Source of the DNA: Kaistella gelatinilytica
GTDB lineage: Bacteria; Bacteroidota; Bacteroidia; Flavobacteriales; Weeksellaceae
NCBI RefSeq assembly: GCF_015679325.1
Contig: NZ_JADPVI010000001.1
Coordinates: 806,001-870,000 of the forward strand
Direction of reading: 5' to 3'
DNA length: 64,000 nucleotides
Below the pieces are notes generated by a model. That model made no database searches. It was not told where the DNA came from and saw only the letters and a program-made list of their open reading frames with translations. A program made the translations under genes and the position numbers. Shown here piece by piece: positions 29,784 through 38,553 of this stretch (position 1 is the stretch's first letter; each line of letters opens with the position of its first letter).

Positions 29784-31379
29784 TTATTCAGATCTCAAAT
29801 ATTCCTTCAATTTATCAGAAACGGTGTCAGATTTCAAAAGTTCCTGTCGCATTAATTCCCTGTCAGCATCGGTCCAGATATCCGTTTCTTCATAATCTAA
29901 AAATTTTTGAAGGTTAGGATTATTGTGCATTTGCTGCAGAATCTCAGCTTGAAACATCTCAGATCTTACGTCATCTGCTTCATTGTCACCTTTGAGTCTG
30001 AGAAGCAGTCCCAATAGATCAAGTATTCCCCAAAGATTGACGTTGGCTTCTTTTGCTTTCGTCAAATTTTCCCCTGAAGGTGGAATTAAAAGGGCTTTGT
30101 CAGCTTTTAAAATTCCTCTTCCTAAATATATTTTATACAAAGGATAAGAATATCTTTCGGCAGAATTAAAGAGTGCATTTTTCACCATCTCAACCTTTCG
30201 CCATTTTTCGCCTGGATATTTTTTTAAAATTTCATTGATCTCGTCTCGATAATTAGTCAGCCAAATCGCAGCCGCCGCCGCAACTTGTGGAGTAGCAGAA
30301 GATGTTCCGCCCCCATCCAAACGAAAATATTTTCCTTTATCATTCATGGTTGCCCAGATCACGTTCGGCGTATAAGCTGCTAAAGCATGCGTCATCACAT
30401 CTTCCGGACCAAAATTACCCTGCATCGTTTCGCCACCTTCTGATTTCGTCCGAAGTCGTGCTTCTAAAACATAAGGCAAATTATCGCATGCAACACCGGT
30501 TGCTGCAATCACACGATCCCATCTTGCGGGATAAAGAACTCTTTTTGGCAGCGCTTGTTTTGGACCTTCAAACCAGGAATTTCCGGCAGCTGTTACAATG
30601 GTGATTCCCGCTTCATAGGCTTTGTTGACCATATTTGCCCAGGCTTTTGAAGGCGCTCCTGCCATTGACATGCTGATCACTTCGCAACCTTCCGAAATAG
30701 CATATTCTAAAGCATCGACAAATGCCGAAGTTTGGATCAAAGCAACCGTTTCAGAAATTCTCATCGAAATAATTTCGGCGAAAGGTGCTGCTCCCACAAA
30801 ACCTTCATAGTTATTGTTGGTGTCGCCGTTTTTTACAGAATTTCCGGCCAGCAAAATCATGGTGGCGGTTCCGTGACCATCTTGTTCCAGACTTTTTCCG
30901 GACGCAATATCAATTGCCTGTTTTCCTTCTTCTCCTTTGATGAAACTTTTGCTTTTTTCCTTATTCAAATTTTTTGGCAGGGCAGGATGATCTGGTTGAA
31001 ATCCCGTATCGATGTGTCCAATTTTGATCTTCGGATCTGGTATTTTTTCCAGAAGTTTTTTATTTGCTTTTTTAAATTCGGAGAATTGATCATTAAGATG
31101 CCAGACAAAACGGTCGGTTTGCATCTCAGGTTTTGGCCAGTTTTTTAGATATTCATCTTCATTAAAAATTTCCAGCGCGGAAACGGCTTTATTCTGAAAG
31201 CTTTCGGGATCTTCTGCCGAGAAAATTTTATTCTCTAAATTGGGTTCCACATATTCAGCATTTCCAGTAGATTTTATTTCCTCATCTAGATAATCGTGAG
31301 CGCTGTCCCAAGGTTTTTTGTCATCACCTTTTGTGATCAGTTGTGGAATTACTTTCCCGTTTTTGTTTAGAATTTCCAT
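29784..31379 (-). CDS. Subtilisin-like serine peptidase (S8), no signal peptide
   Basis: A 531-residue S8 protease with a complete triad: Asp124 (GHIDTGFQPDHP), His169 (DGHGTATMILLAG) and Ser360 (GGGTSSATPQVAA), plus oxyanion Asn267 (TAAGNS). The first ~115 residues are a charged region that could be a propeptide or a partner-binding part, and ~430-531 is a helical C-terminal extension. There is no signal peptide or sorting domain, unlike most flavobacterial S8 enzymes, so it should act inside the cell. It starts 12 bp after the caspase gene. Activation by, or of, its operon partners is inferred. Confidence 0.9.
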   Translation of the reverse strand: MEILNKNGKVIPQLITKGDDKKPWDSAHDYLDEEIKSTGNAEYVEPNLENKIFSAEDPESFQNKAVSALEIFNEDEYLKNWPKPEMQTDRFVWHLNDQFSEFKKANKKLLEKIPDPKIKIGHIDTGFQPDHPALPKNLNKEKSKSFIKGEEGKQAIDIASGKSLEQDGHGTATMILLAGNSVKNGDTNNNYEGFVGAAPFAEIISMRISETVALIQTSAFVDALEYAISEGCEVISMSMAGAPSKAWANMVNKAYEAGITIVTAAGNSWFEGPKQALPKRVLYPARWDRVIAATGVACDNLPYVLEARLRTKSEGGETMQGNFGPEDVMTHALAAYTPNVIWATMNDKGKYFRLDGGGTSSATPQVAAAAAIWLTNYRDEINEILKKYPGEKWRKVEMVKNALFNSAERYSYPLYKIYLGRGILKADKALLIPPSGENLTKAKEANVNLWGILDLLGLLLRLKGDNEADDVRSEMFQAEILQQMHNNPNLQKFLDYEETDIWTDADRELMRQELLKSDTVSDKLKEYLRSE

Positions 31380-31391
31380 TGTTTGTAGTTT

Positions 31392-32267
31392 TTAAATTTT
31401 GTTGCTGTAATTTTTGATAAAATCAAGTCTTTCTGCAGAATCATCGATCATAAAATCTTCCAGATCATTTCTTATAGGTTTATAATTACCATTGCGGCAG
31501 ACGAAATAATCGGGTGAGAGATGCTGAACTTCTGTGATGATCGGTCGTTGAATGTGGTGAAACGGCAACACTCTTTTGGGAACTTCTTTGATGACGTAAT
31601 ACATCAGATCGACCACACTCACAAATTCATCGGCTGGAGATAATTTTCCATCAAAAACTTCGAGGCAAACCTCTGTGAAAAGGCTATTTTTCGAACCGGG
31701 TAAAATGACAGATTCTTCATTATCATCGCAGGCGGAAATAAAAACCTTTCCTTCACCGGAATTCAATTTTTCTAATAACGCGCGATTGGATGATTTGTCT
31801 TCAATCACCAGATCTTCCAGCTCTGAAATATTTTTTCGTTTCATTCCGTCTGCATGACAGCAGTCGAGGAGGATGAGTAATTTATCAGCTTTAATCTTTT
31901 CTATTTTTTCCGAAAAAAGATCTCCATTGAGCATGGTCTCTTCTTTGTTGGCTTTGTCGGCACCGGAAGTTTTCAGGTAGTAATCTAATTTATCGGGATC
32001 GGTATCATTTGGAATCTGCAAACCATGTCCGGAATAATAGACCATAACCGTGGCTTTCTCAAGCTTTGAAGTTTTGGAAATAATATTTTCCAGCGAATCG
32101 AGAACCTTTAATTTGGTGGAATCTTCATTCACCAAAAATTCGATATTTTCCGGCGGATAACCTCCTTTTTCGGGATCACAAAGTAAGCTTTTAATTGCGG
32201 TGGCATCTTCTGCAGTAGCGGCTAAATCTCCGCCAACACCAATAATGAGGGCAAAGAAATTTTCCAT
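31392..32267 (-). CDS. Caspase-like cysteine protease (clan CD, C14)
   Basis: The first gene of the operon, 291 residues. The caspase/metacaspase fold is visible from the first strand (FFALIIGVGGDL) with the catalytic His81 in MVYYSGHG and Cys137 in LLILLDCCHAD. The p10-like part (FISACDDNEESV, LFTEVCLEVFDG) follows. It has no signal peptide and no obvious sensor domain, so activation must come from partners. Prokaryotic caspases are established effectors or activators in several immunity systems (for example with gasdermins). Here it is coupled by a 12-bp gap to a subtilisin and further to a patatin lipase. Confidence 0.92.
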   Translation of the reverse strand: MENFFALIIGVGGDLAATAEDATAIKSLLCDPEKGGYPPENIEFLVNEDSTKLKVLDSLENIISKTSKLEKATVMVYYSGHGLQIPNDTDPDKLDYYLKTSGADKANKEETMLNGDLFSEKIEKIKADKLLILLDCCHADGMKRKNISELEDLVIEDKSSNRALLEKLNSGEGKVFISACDDNEESVILPGSKNSLFTEVCLEVFDGKLSPADEFVSVVDLMYYVIKEVPKRVLPFHHIQRPIITEVQHLSPDYFVCRNGNYKPIRNDLEDFMIDDSAERLDFIKNYSNKI

Positions 32268-32778
32268 CGTATTTTATTTAATCAATTTAAAGTCATTGAA
32301 AAACAGCGGTTTGTAAAAATCTCTTTGTGGGAAGTGGAATTTGTTTTCATGGCAATTTTTCATCAGTTTAATATCAAAATTAATAATAATATTCTGAACA
32401 TAACAGTTTCAAACTAAAAAAGGGTGTTTTCCCCGTATCAGAAAATATGGAGAAAACCATCTGATGAACTCCTTTATTTATGACAATGATCTTTAGGTCT
32501 CTTCTTAACCTATGAATTGAATTGTAGCTAAATGTTTTAATGATTCAATAATATTCTAAATTTTTATTTATTTATTTATTTACTAAATTTGATTTGGGTA
32601 TGAGATGAAATATTTAAACAAACAGCTTCTCTATTGTATTTAATTCAAATTCGAAATAGTCAACTCATCAGATAGTACAAAATCGAGAGTTTAGTTAATC
32701 GCAGGAAAATTTTTCATCAGATATAATTCTTAAAGTAATTTTTTAACCGGAACATTTTTAATATTTAAAAGGATCGCC
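32268..32778. other. 511-bp divergent intergenic region
   Basis: Lies between the caspase operon (minus) and the histidine kinase cassette (plus) and must carry both promoters. A -7-like box on minus (TAATTTTG, 32375-32382) is present. An inverted repeat region at 32422-32465 has outer arms ATCAGA (32437-32442) and TCTGAT (32460-32465) and partly pairing GTTTTC/GAAAAC segments. A short ATTT microsatellite (32563-32582, about five copies) is present. No gene was found. Confidence 0.5.
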
Positions 32779-34131
32779 ATGAATTTAGAATTTACAATTT
32801 TAATAATTATCCTGGTTTTCTTGCGGAAAATCCTTCAAAGCAAAATTCTGTTGCCCAAAACAGATAAGTTCTTGTTGGTGGGGATCTGGTCGGCTATTAT
32901 TTTACTTATTGCAAATATTATTTTCCAGCAGATCAATACTGTTTTTATTTGGATCGCTAATCTGATGTTGATCACCCTAATTTACTTCTGCCTTACCAAT
33001 AATGATTTCAAACCGGTAAAATCTTTTATTTATTCAATTTTGCCTTTTGCAATTGTTAATGTAATATCTGATCTTACAAAATTGATCTGGCCCAAATTTC
33101 ACACACAATGGGAAAGCTATTTTGACACCGCAATATTATTTTCTATCATTTGGTTTTTAGCAATGTATTTTATCAATAAAAAACAGCGCAAAGCAATAGA
33201 GCAGGCACAACGCAAAGCAATAGAAAGGGAAAAAGAATTCCAGGAATCAGAAATTTTGAAAGCTAAATTAGAGATCCAGGTTGCAGAGCGAACCGCCGAA
33301 TTGCTAGGACAAAAAAACGAATTACAGAAAGCGCTTGACGAACTCAAAATAACTCAAAATCAGCTGATTCAGTCAGAAAAAATGGCTTCTCTGGGAGAAC
33401 TAACTGCAGGAATTGCGCACGAGATCCAAAACCCATTAAACTTTGTCAATAACTTTTCTGAAGTAAACAAAGAACTCATCGATGAATTACAAGCCGAATT
33501 AAAATCGGGCAACGTGTCAGAAGCAATAACAATATCTAATGACATCAAACAAAATGAAGAAAAAATAAATCACCACGGGAAACGTGCAGATGGTATTGTG
33601 AAAGGAATGCTTCAACATTCCAGAAGTTCAACTGGCGTGAAAGAACCCACAGATCTCAATGCTTTGTGCGATGAATATTTGCGCCTTTCGTATCACGGTT
33701 TACGCGCGAAAGACAAAACTTTTAATGCCACAATTCGTTCTGATTTTGATGATTCTATTGGGCAGATCAATTTAATTCCGCAAGATTTTGGAAGGGTCAT
33801 TTTGAATTTACTGACCAACGCTTTTTATGCAGTTAATGAAAAAAAGAAATTAGGCAGTGAAGGTTATCAGCCAACTGTTTCTATTTCAACTCAAAAAGTA
33901 CAAGATGAAATCATTATCACAATAACTGATAACGGAAGTGGAATGTCGAACGAAGTCAAAGAAAAGATCTTCCAGCCCTTTTTTACTACGAAACCTACCG
34001 GCGAGGGAACCGGTTTGGGATTATCCATGAGTTACGATATCATTACGAAAGGTCATAACGCCGAATTAAAAGTAGAATCTGAGGTAAACGAAGGAACAAA
34101 ATTCCAGATAATTTTAAAAAACACCCATTGA
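32779..34131 (+). CDS. Membrane sensor histidine kinase
   Basis: A 450-residue kinase. The N-terminal ~135 residues contain about five membrane helices with short loops and no large periplasmic domain, so the stimulus is probably sensed in or near the membrane. A Gln/Lys/Glu-rich coiled coil (~137-200, with a short duplicated AQRKAIE unit) connects to the HisKA-like H-box AGIAHEIQNPLNF with phospho-acceptor His214. The HATPase has the N box (LLTNAFYAV), G1 (DNGSGM) and G2 (GEGTGLGLSM). Its stop overlaps the receiver start by 1 bp. Its partners are clearly the two downstream receiver proteins. Confidence 0.93.
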   Translation: MNLEFTILIIILVFLRKILQSKILLPKTDKFLLVGIWSAIILLIANIIFQQINTVFIWIANLMLITLIYFCLTNNDFKPVKSFIYSILPFAIVNVISDLTKLIWPKFHTQWESYFDTAILFSIIWFLAMYFINKKQRKAIEQAQRKAIEREKEFQESEILKAKLEIQVAERTAELLGQKNELQKALDELKITQNQLIQSEKMASLGELTAGIAHEIQNPLNFVNNFSEVNKELIDELQAELKSGNVSEAITISNDIKQNEEKINHHGKRADGIVKGMLQHSRSSTGVKEPTDLNALCDEYLRLSYHGLRAKDKTFNATIRSDFDDSIGQINLIPQDFGRVILNLLTNAFYAVNEKKKLGSEGYQPTVSISTQKVQDEIIITITDNGSGMSNEVKEKIFQPFFTTKPTGEGTGLGLSMSYDIITKGHNAELKVESEVNEGTKFQIILKNTH

Positions 34132-34508
34132 TGAAAATTCTAGTAGTAGACGACGAAACAGATGTAAAAACCCTGTTTGAGCAACGTTTCAGAAAAGAAA
34201 TAAAAAATAATGAGATCAAATTTGAATTTGCTTTCTCCGGCGAAGATGCTATTGATTTCATGGCTCAACACGAACATGAAGCCGTGTTGATCCTCTCCGA
34301 CATCAATATGCCTGGAATGAGCGGTCTGGTTTTACTCAAACACATCAAAGAAAATTACGAAAAACCACCACCAGTTGTAATGATGATCACTGCTTACGGC
34401 GATGATGAAAACTACAACGAAGCCATGAAACTGGGTGCAGATGATTTCCTGACCAAACCTCTTGATTTTGTAAATTTAAAAGAAAAGCTCAAAAACTTTA
34501 TACCATGA
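34131..34508 (+). CDS. Single-domain response regulator (receiver only)
   Basis: A 125-residue CheY-like receiver starting at the ATG at 34131 (overlapping the kinase stop). Acidic pocket VVDDE, phospho-acceptor Asp57 (SDINMPGMSG), switch Thr in MITAYGDD and Lys in TKPLD are all there. With no output domain, it probably relays or buffers phosphate between the upstream kinase and the downstream receiver-cyclase, whose ATG overlaps its stop (ATGA). Confidence 0.93.
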   Translation: MKILVVDDETDVKTLFEQRFRKEIKNNEIKFEFAFSGEDAIDFMAQHEHEAVLILSDINMPGMSGLVLLKHIKENYEKPPPVVMMITAYGDDENYNEAMKLGADDFLTKPLDFVNLKEKLKNFIP

Positions 34509-35536
34509 CAAAGATTCTAGTAGTCGATGATGAGGCAGATTTAGAAACGCTCATCCGTCAAAAATTTAGACAAAAAATACGAGAACAGGTTTATGATTTT
34601 GTTTTTGCAGAAAATGGACGCGAAGCTTTAGAAAAAATCGATATTCAAAAAGAGATCGATATTATTTTATGTGATATCAATATGCCTGAAATGGATGGTT
34701 TGACACTGCTTTCGAAAGTTGGCGAACAGCATCCTCTTATGAAAACCGTCATGGTTTCTGCCTATGGTGACATGGAAAATATTCGAACTGCAATGAATGG
34801 TGGAGCCTTTGATTTTATTACAAAACCGGTTAATTTTCATGATTTAGAACTGACGATTGAAAAAACCATCAAACAGGTTTTACAGATAAAAAATACATTA
34901 AAAGCCATCAAAGAAAATAATATCCTAAAAATGTACGTCGATCAAAATGTACTGAGTTTTATGGAAACCCGCGAATTTGAATCTTCATTTACCGATAATG
35001 AAATGATTGAAGCAACCGTGGTTTTCATCGATATTTGTGGGTTTACTTCGATCAGCGAAAAAGAATCTCCAGACAAAGTTGTAAAACTTTTAAATAATTA
35101 TTTCGATGTGATGGTTAAAGAAATTATCGCGCAAAATGGAATTGTTGATAAATTTATTGGCGATTGCGTGATGGCAGTTTTTAAAGGAGATTTTCATCTC
35201 GATCGAGCTATCGATGCAAGTATTGCGATTAGAAACAGCATCAATAAACTGCCGATAGAAAATGGTTTTTCTCCGAAGGTTTCAATTGGAATAAACAGCG
35301 GGGAAATGATTTCCGGGAATATTGGCTCAGTGACTTTGAAAAGGTTAGATTTTACCGTCATTGGTGATGCCGTAAATACTTCGCAACGGTTACAATGTTC
35401 AGCCGCAGTGGGGCAAATTGTAATTCCGGAAAAATGTTACGAGAAGGTAAAAAAATCATTTACCTGTGAAAAAATTGGTTCCATCAGTGTGAAAAACAAA
35501 ACCGAAGAAATCATCATTTATGAAGTCATCAGTTGA
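34505..35536 (+). CDS. Response regulator with class III adenylate cyclase output
   Basis: A 343-residue protein: receiver (1-~120; Asp57 in CDINMPEMDG, Lys in TKPVNF), a helical linker, and a class III cyclase domain (~165-343). The two metal-binding Asp are D176 (FIDICGFTS) and D220 (FIGDCVMAVF). The Lys in DKFIGD and Asp in RLDFTVIGD match the adenine-specifying pair, so cAMP is the expected product, and the R in NTSQRL is the transition-state region. Phosphorylation by the linked kinase would control cAMP level. No CRP-like target gene is in the window. Confidence 0.93.
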   Translation: MTKILVVDDEADLETLIRQKFRQKIREQVYDFVFAENGREALEKIDIQKEIDIILCDINMPEMDGLTLLSKVGEQHPLMKTVMVSAYGDMENIRTAMNGGAFDFITKPVNFHDLELTIEKTIKQVLQIKNTLKAIKENNILKMYVDQNVLSFMETREFESSFTDNEMIEATVVFIDICGFTSISEKESPDKVVKLLNNYFDVMVKEIIAQNGIVDKFIGDCVMAVFKGDFHLDRAIDASIAIRNSINKLPIENGFSPKVSIGINSGEMISGNIGSVTLKRLDFTVIGDAVNTSQRLQCSAAVGQIVIPEKCYEKVKKSFTCEKIGSISVKNKTEEIIIYEVIS

Positions 35537-35667
35537 TAATTTCCTCATCAGGAAAACCTTTAAGGTAGGATCGAACCTTTGTATTTTGATAAAACATTTA
35601 CTTTAGATTTTCTTCAAATTAAATTTCAGATTTTCAAATTTCGAATTAATTTTAATTTTCATACCCT

Positions 35668-37119
35668 ATGAAATACGACGAACTCTATCATTTTGTAATT
35701 GCTGAACTTGAAAATAAATTAGGACAGAATATTACCTATCACAATGTTCTTCACACGCGGAAAGTCATTGAAAACGCAATTTATATCGCAGAAAAAGAGA
35801 ATGTTTCAGAATATGAAATAATTCTTTTAAAAACAGCCGCTTTGCTTCATGATGTTGGTTTTTTAGAAAGTCATCTTAATCATGAACTTCTGGGCTGTGA
35901 ATTTGCAAAGAAATATCTCCCGGATTTTGATTATTCCTCAAAAGAAATTGAATCAATTTGTGACATGATCATGGCGACAAAGCTTCCTCAAAATCCACAA
36001 AATCATTTGAGTAAAATTTTGTGCGACGCCGATCTGTTCTATCTGGGCGGCGATGAATACGAATTTTTTTCAGAAAATTTGTTTTCAGAATTAAAAGGAA
36101 ATGCAATTGTAGAAACAAAGGAAATCTGGCATAAAAGACAGGTCGATTTCCTTAATTCTCACCAATTTTATACGAAAACTGCCAAAGATGAACTCGAAAA
36201 TAAAAAGGGGGAAAATAAAGATAAGGTTGAAAAAAATACTGGCCATTTAAAGAAAAAATCAAATCTTCTGGATCATCTGCAAGATACCGTTTCCGTGCTG
36301 TTCGGCGTAATCGTCGCGGCTTTTGCTCTAAAATCTTTTCTGGTTCCGAATCATTTTTTCGATGGCGGCGTCACGGGAATGTCGCTTTTGATCCACGAAC
36401 TGTACCATATAAATTTGGCTCTAGTAATTGTTCTGTTCAATTTACCTTTGATAATAATCAGTTATTTTACCGTTGGAAAAAACTTCGCAAAAAAAACTTT
36501 CTTCAGCGTACTCTTTTTAGGGCTGTGTTTGTGGTTACTGCCGCCTGTTGATATTACACATGATAAATTAATAGTGGCCGTTTTTGGTGGTGCTTTTCTC
36601 GGAATTGGAGTTGGTTTGGTGATGAGAGCCGGAGCAGCTTTAGATGGAATTGAAGTTCTGGCTTTATATACTTTGAAAAAAACCTCATTCACGATCACCG
36701 AAATTATTTTGGGAATCAACATTATCATTTTCAGTATTGCTGCTTTAAAATTTGGGATTGAAACCTCACTGTATTCCGTTCTCACGTATTTTGCCGCGAC
36801 GAAAACCATCGATTATGTCGTAGAAGGAATTCAGGCGTTTACTGGCGTTACGATCATTTCTGCGAAAAGTGAGGAAATTAAACATCAGTTAGTAAACAAA
36901 TTAGGAAGAGGAATTACCGTTTATAAAGGCGAACGCGGCTTTCTTCCCGGAAAATTTGATGTAAGTACAGATTGTGATATAATTTATACCGTTGTCACGA
37001 GATTAGAAATGCGCAAACTCAAAAACTTAATTTACGAAATTGATTCAGAAGCATTTGTTTTCGCCAATACCATTAAAGAAGCTTCGGGCGGAATTATTAA
37101 GAGCCGGGTGAAACATTAA
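35668..37119 (+). CDS. HD-domain / YitT membrane protein fusion
   Basis: A 483-residue protein of two parts. Residues 1-~190 are a soluble HD-superfamily phosphohydrolase domain: His at 25/29 (YHNVLHT), His61-Asp62 (LLHDVGFL) and Asp120/122 (LCDADLF). After a Lys-rich linker (~195-215), ~220-395 contain about five to six membrane helices of the YitT (DUF161) family (AALDGIEVLALYTLKKTS), followed by the cytosolic DUF2179 domain (TGVTIISAK, RGITVYKGERGFLPG). It lies 131 bp after the adenylate cyclase gene on the same strand. The HD domain may hydrolyse a nucleotide, possibly a second messenger; this is inference. Confidence 0.88.
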   Translation: MKYDELYHFVIAELENKLGQNITYHNVLHTRKVIENAIYIAEKENVSEYEIILLKTAALLHDVGFLESHLNHELLGCEFAKKYLPDFDYSSKEIESICDMIMATKLPQNPQNHLSKILCDADLFYLGGDEYEFFSENLFSELKGNAIVETKEIWHKRQVDFLNSHQFYTKTAKDELENKKGENKDKVEKNTGHLKKKSNLLDHLQDTVSVLFGVIVAAFALKSFLVPNHFFDGGVTGMSLLIHELYHINLALVIVLFNLPLIIISYFTVGKNFAKKTFFSVLFLGLCLWLLPPVDITHDKLIVAVFGGAFLGIGVGLVMRAGAALDGIEVLALYTLKKTSFTITEIILGINIIIFSIAALKFGIETSLYSVLTYFAATKTIDYVVEGIQAFTGVTIISAKSEEIKHQLVNKLGRGITVYKGERGFLPGKFDVSTDCDIIYTVVTRLEMRKLKNLIYEIDSEAFVFANTIKEASGGIIKSRVKH

Positions 37120-37182
37120 TTGGTAACGATATTTTTAACTTCGCTTCTATATTTATAGCAAACCAGTCACAGAATTACTTAA

Positions 37183-37459
37183 TCAGATATCTTTTCCTCT
37201 ATTTTCCTGTTTCCAATTTTCAAAAACATCGCGATCGGAACTGCGACAGGTTCTTTGAACGGGCTTTTTTTCGCCGTAATTTTCAAAGACGTGGGGCTTT
37301 TTTCTCCTGAAAGGCTTTCACAGAATCCAATCCTGTGAATTGATTAGCAAAATTGCCTACAATTTCTACCGTTTCAAATCTTTCAGATTCCGGTGAATCC
37401 AATTGCTGACTGGTTTTGTTTACTTCACTTAATTTTAAGAGTAGGTTTTCGGTATTCAC
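37183..37459 (-). pseudogene. Remnant of a small gene of unknown identity
   Basis: A GTG-started frame at 37459 reads 58 codons to a TGA at 37283 (KLSEVNKTSQQLDSPESERF, then VEIVGNFANQFTGL). A second frame, joinable by a single-base shift in an A run near 37300-37307, continues KKPHVFENYGEKKPVQRT to a TGA at 37183. The codon usage and protein-like composition of both halves suggest one ~90-residue gene broken by a frameshift. I cannot name the family. The flanking ~60 bp to the HD/YitT gene shows nothing. Confidence 0.4.
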
Positions 37460-37503
37460 AATGCGAATTATTTGTTTTAAACCTTAATGTAAAATCAAAT
37501 TTT

Positions 37504-37941
37504 TTAGTCTAAAGGCATTCTTGTAGTAATCGCAATTCTGTTCCAACCATTGATGGCGACAACGGCCATGATTACTGCTGCTAATTCATTCGGTGTTAGA
37601 TGAGCTTCAGCATTTTTATAAACATCATCCGGAACATGACCATTTGTAATTAAAGTCATCGCTTCTGTTAATGCTAAAACGGCCCTTTCTTTTTCGGTGA
37701 AAAGATCTGTTTCCCGCCATGCATTTAACAAAAATAATCGCTGTGAAGTTTCACCCAATTTTACTGCATCACGAGTATGCATATTAATGCAATACGCACA
37801 ACCGTTGATTTGCGAAGCTCTGATTTTTATAAGCTCGTAAAGCATTTTATCTAAACCACTTTGCGCAAGATATTTTTCTAAGCCGATCATGGCTTCATAT
37901 GCTTTTGGATCGATTTTCGAAACATTTATTCTATTTTCCAT
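37504..37941 (-). CDS. AhpD/carboxymuconolactone decarboxylase-family protein
   Basis: A 145-residue all-helical protein with the redox motif CAYCINMH (CxxCxxxH) characteristic of the AhpD-like branch, implying an alkylhydroperoxidase-type thiol reductase rather than a decarboxylase. The length is normal. It is 11 bp downstream of a small alpha/beta hydrolase gene and likely cotranscribed. The physiological substrate is not predictable. Confidence 0.9.
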   Translation of the reverse strand: MENRINVSKIDPKAYEAMIGLEKYLAQSGLDKMLYELIKIRASQINGCAYCINMHTRDAVKLGETSQRLFLLNAWRETDLFTEKERAVLALTEAMTLITNGHVPDDVYKNAEAHLTPNELAAVIMAVVAINGWNRIAITTRMPLD

Positions 37942-37952
37942 AACTGGACTAT

Positions 37953-38495
37953 TTAATTGAATACCTTTTGAATAATCACTTTACAGATAACTTCGGCGAT
38001 TTCTTTCTTTTTGTAGAGTTCATGATCTTCGCGGGCAAGAATATTCATGTTGATCTCTAACTTTTCAAACCATTCCGTTTTAGGTTTGTATGCATCATCT
38101 TCACCATAAATCAATTCAATTTTTGTCGGTGGTTTGAGAGTTTCGTATCTTAATCTTGTGGAAGAAATCGCAAATAAATTTTGCATTTTAAGACCAGAAT
38201 TACCAGCTTTCCAGGCGATCAAGCCACCGATGCTGAAACCTAAAATTATTATATTTTCCTTTTCTTTTTTTAGAAGATTCTCGACGGCTTTTTCAATTCC
38301 ACCATTAACAAATTGATGATGCAATTTTTCTTCTGAATATTCCCGTTTTGAAACTTCACCTAAAACGCAACTGTCATAAAAATTCACCTCAAAATTATTT
38401 TCTAGAACAGAAGTATAATATTCAATCCAATCTGCTTTTTCTGCGCCCCATAAATCAGAAAGAATGATTAATCTCTCTTTATTGTTTTCATTCAT
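37953..38495 (-). CDS. Small alpha/beta-hydrolase
   Basis: A 180-residue cytoplasmic protein with a minimal alpha/beta-hydrolase fold: strand-loop LIILSDLWG, the nucleophile elbow GFSIGG, an acidic segment IYGEDDAYKP and a late His in REDHELY, giving a plausible Ser-Asp-His triad. No lid domain is visible. It is upstream of the AhpD-like gene in the same operon. Substrate unknown. Confidence 0.8.
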   Translation of the reverse strand: MNENNKERLIILSDLWGAEKADWIEYYTSVLENNFEVNFYDSCVLGEVSKREYSEEKLHHQFVNGGIEKAVENLLKKEKENIIILGFSIGGLIAWKAGNSGLKMQNLFAISSTRLRYETLKPPTKIELIYGEDDAYKPKTEWFEKLEINMNILAREDHELYKKKEIAEVICKVIIQKVFN

Positions 38496-38553
38496 TGACG
38501 CAAGAATTTCAGTTTATTATTGGCAATTATAATTCTAAATTTCTTTAAAAAAT

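Noticed and set aside
26245-32267. Caspase operon as CBASS or as a caspase-gasdermin system
   Set aside because: No CD-NTase, Cap-type ubiquitin-like genes, or gasdermin-like small protein is present in or beside the operon.
32563-32582. ATTT tandem repeat as a phase-variation tract
   Set aside because: Only about five 4-bp copies, far from either start codon, in AT-rich DNA where such runs arise by chance.
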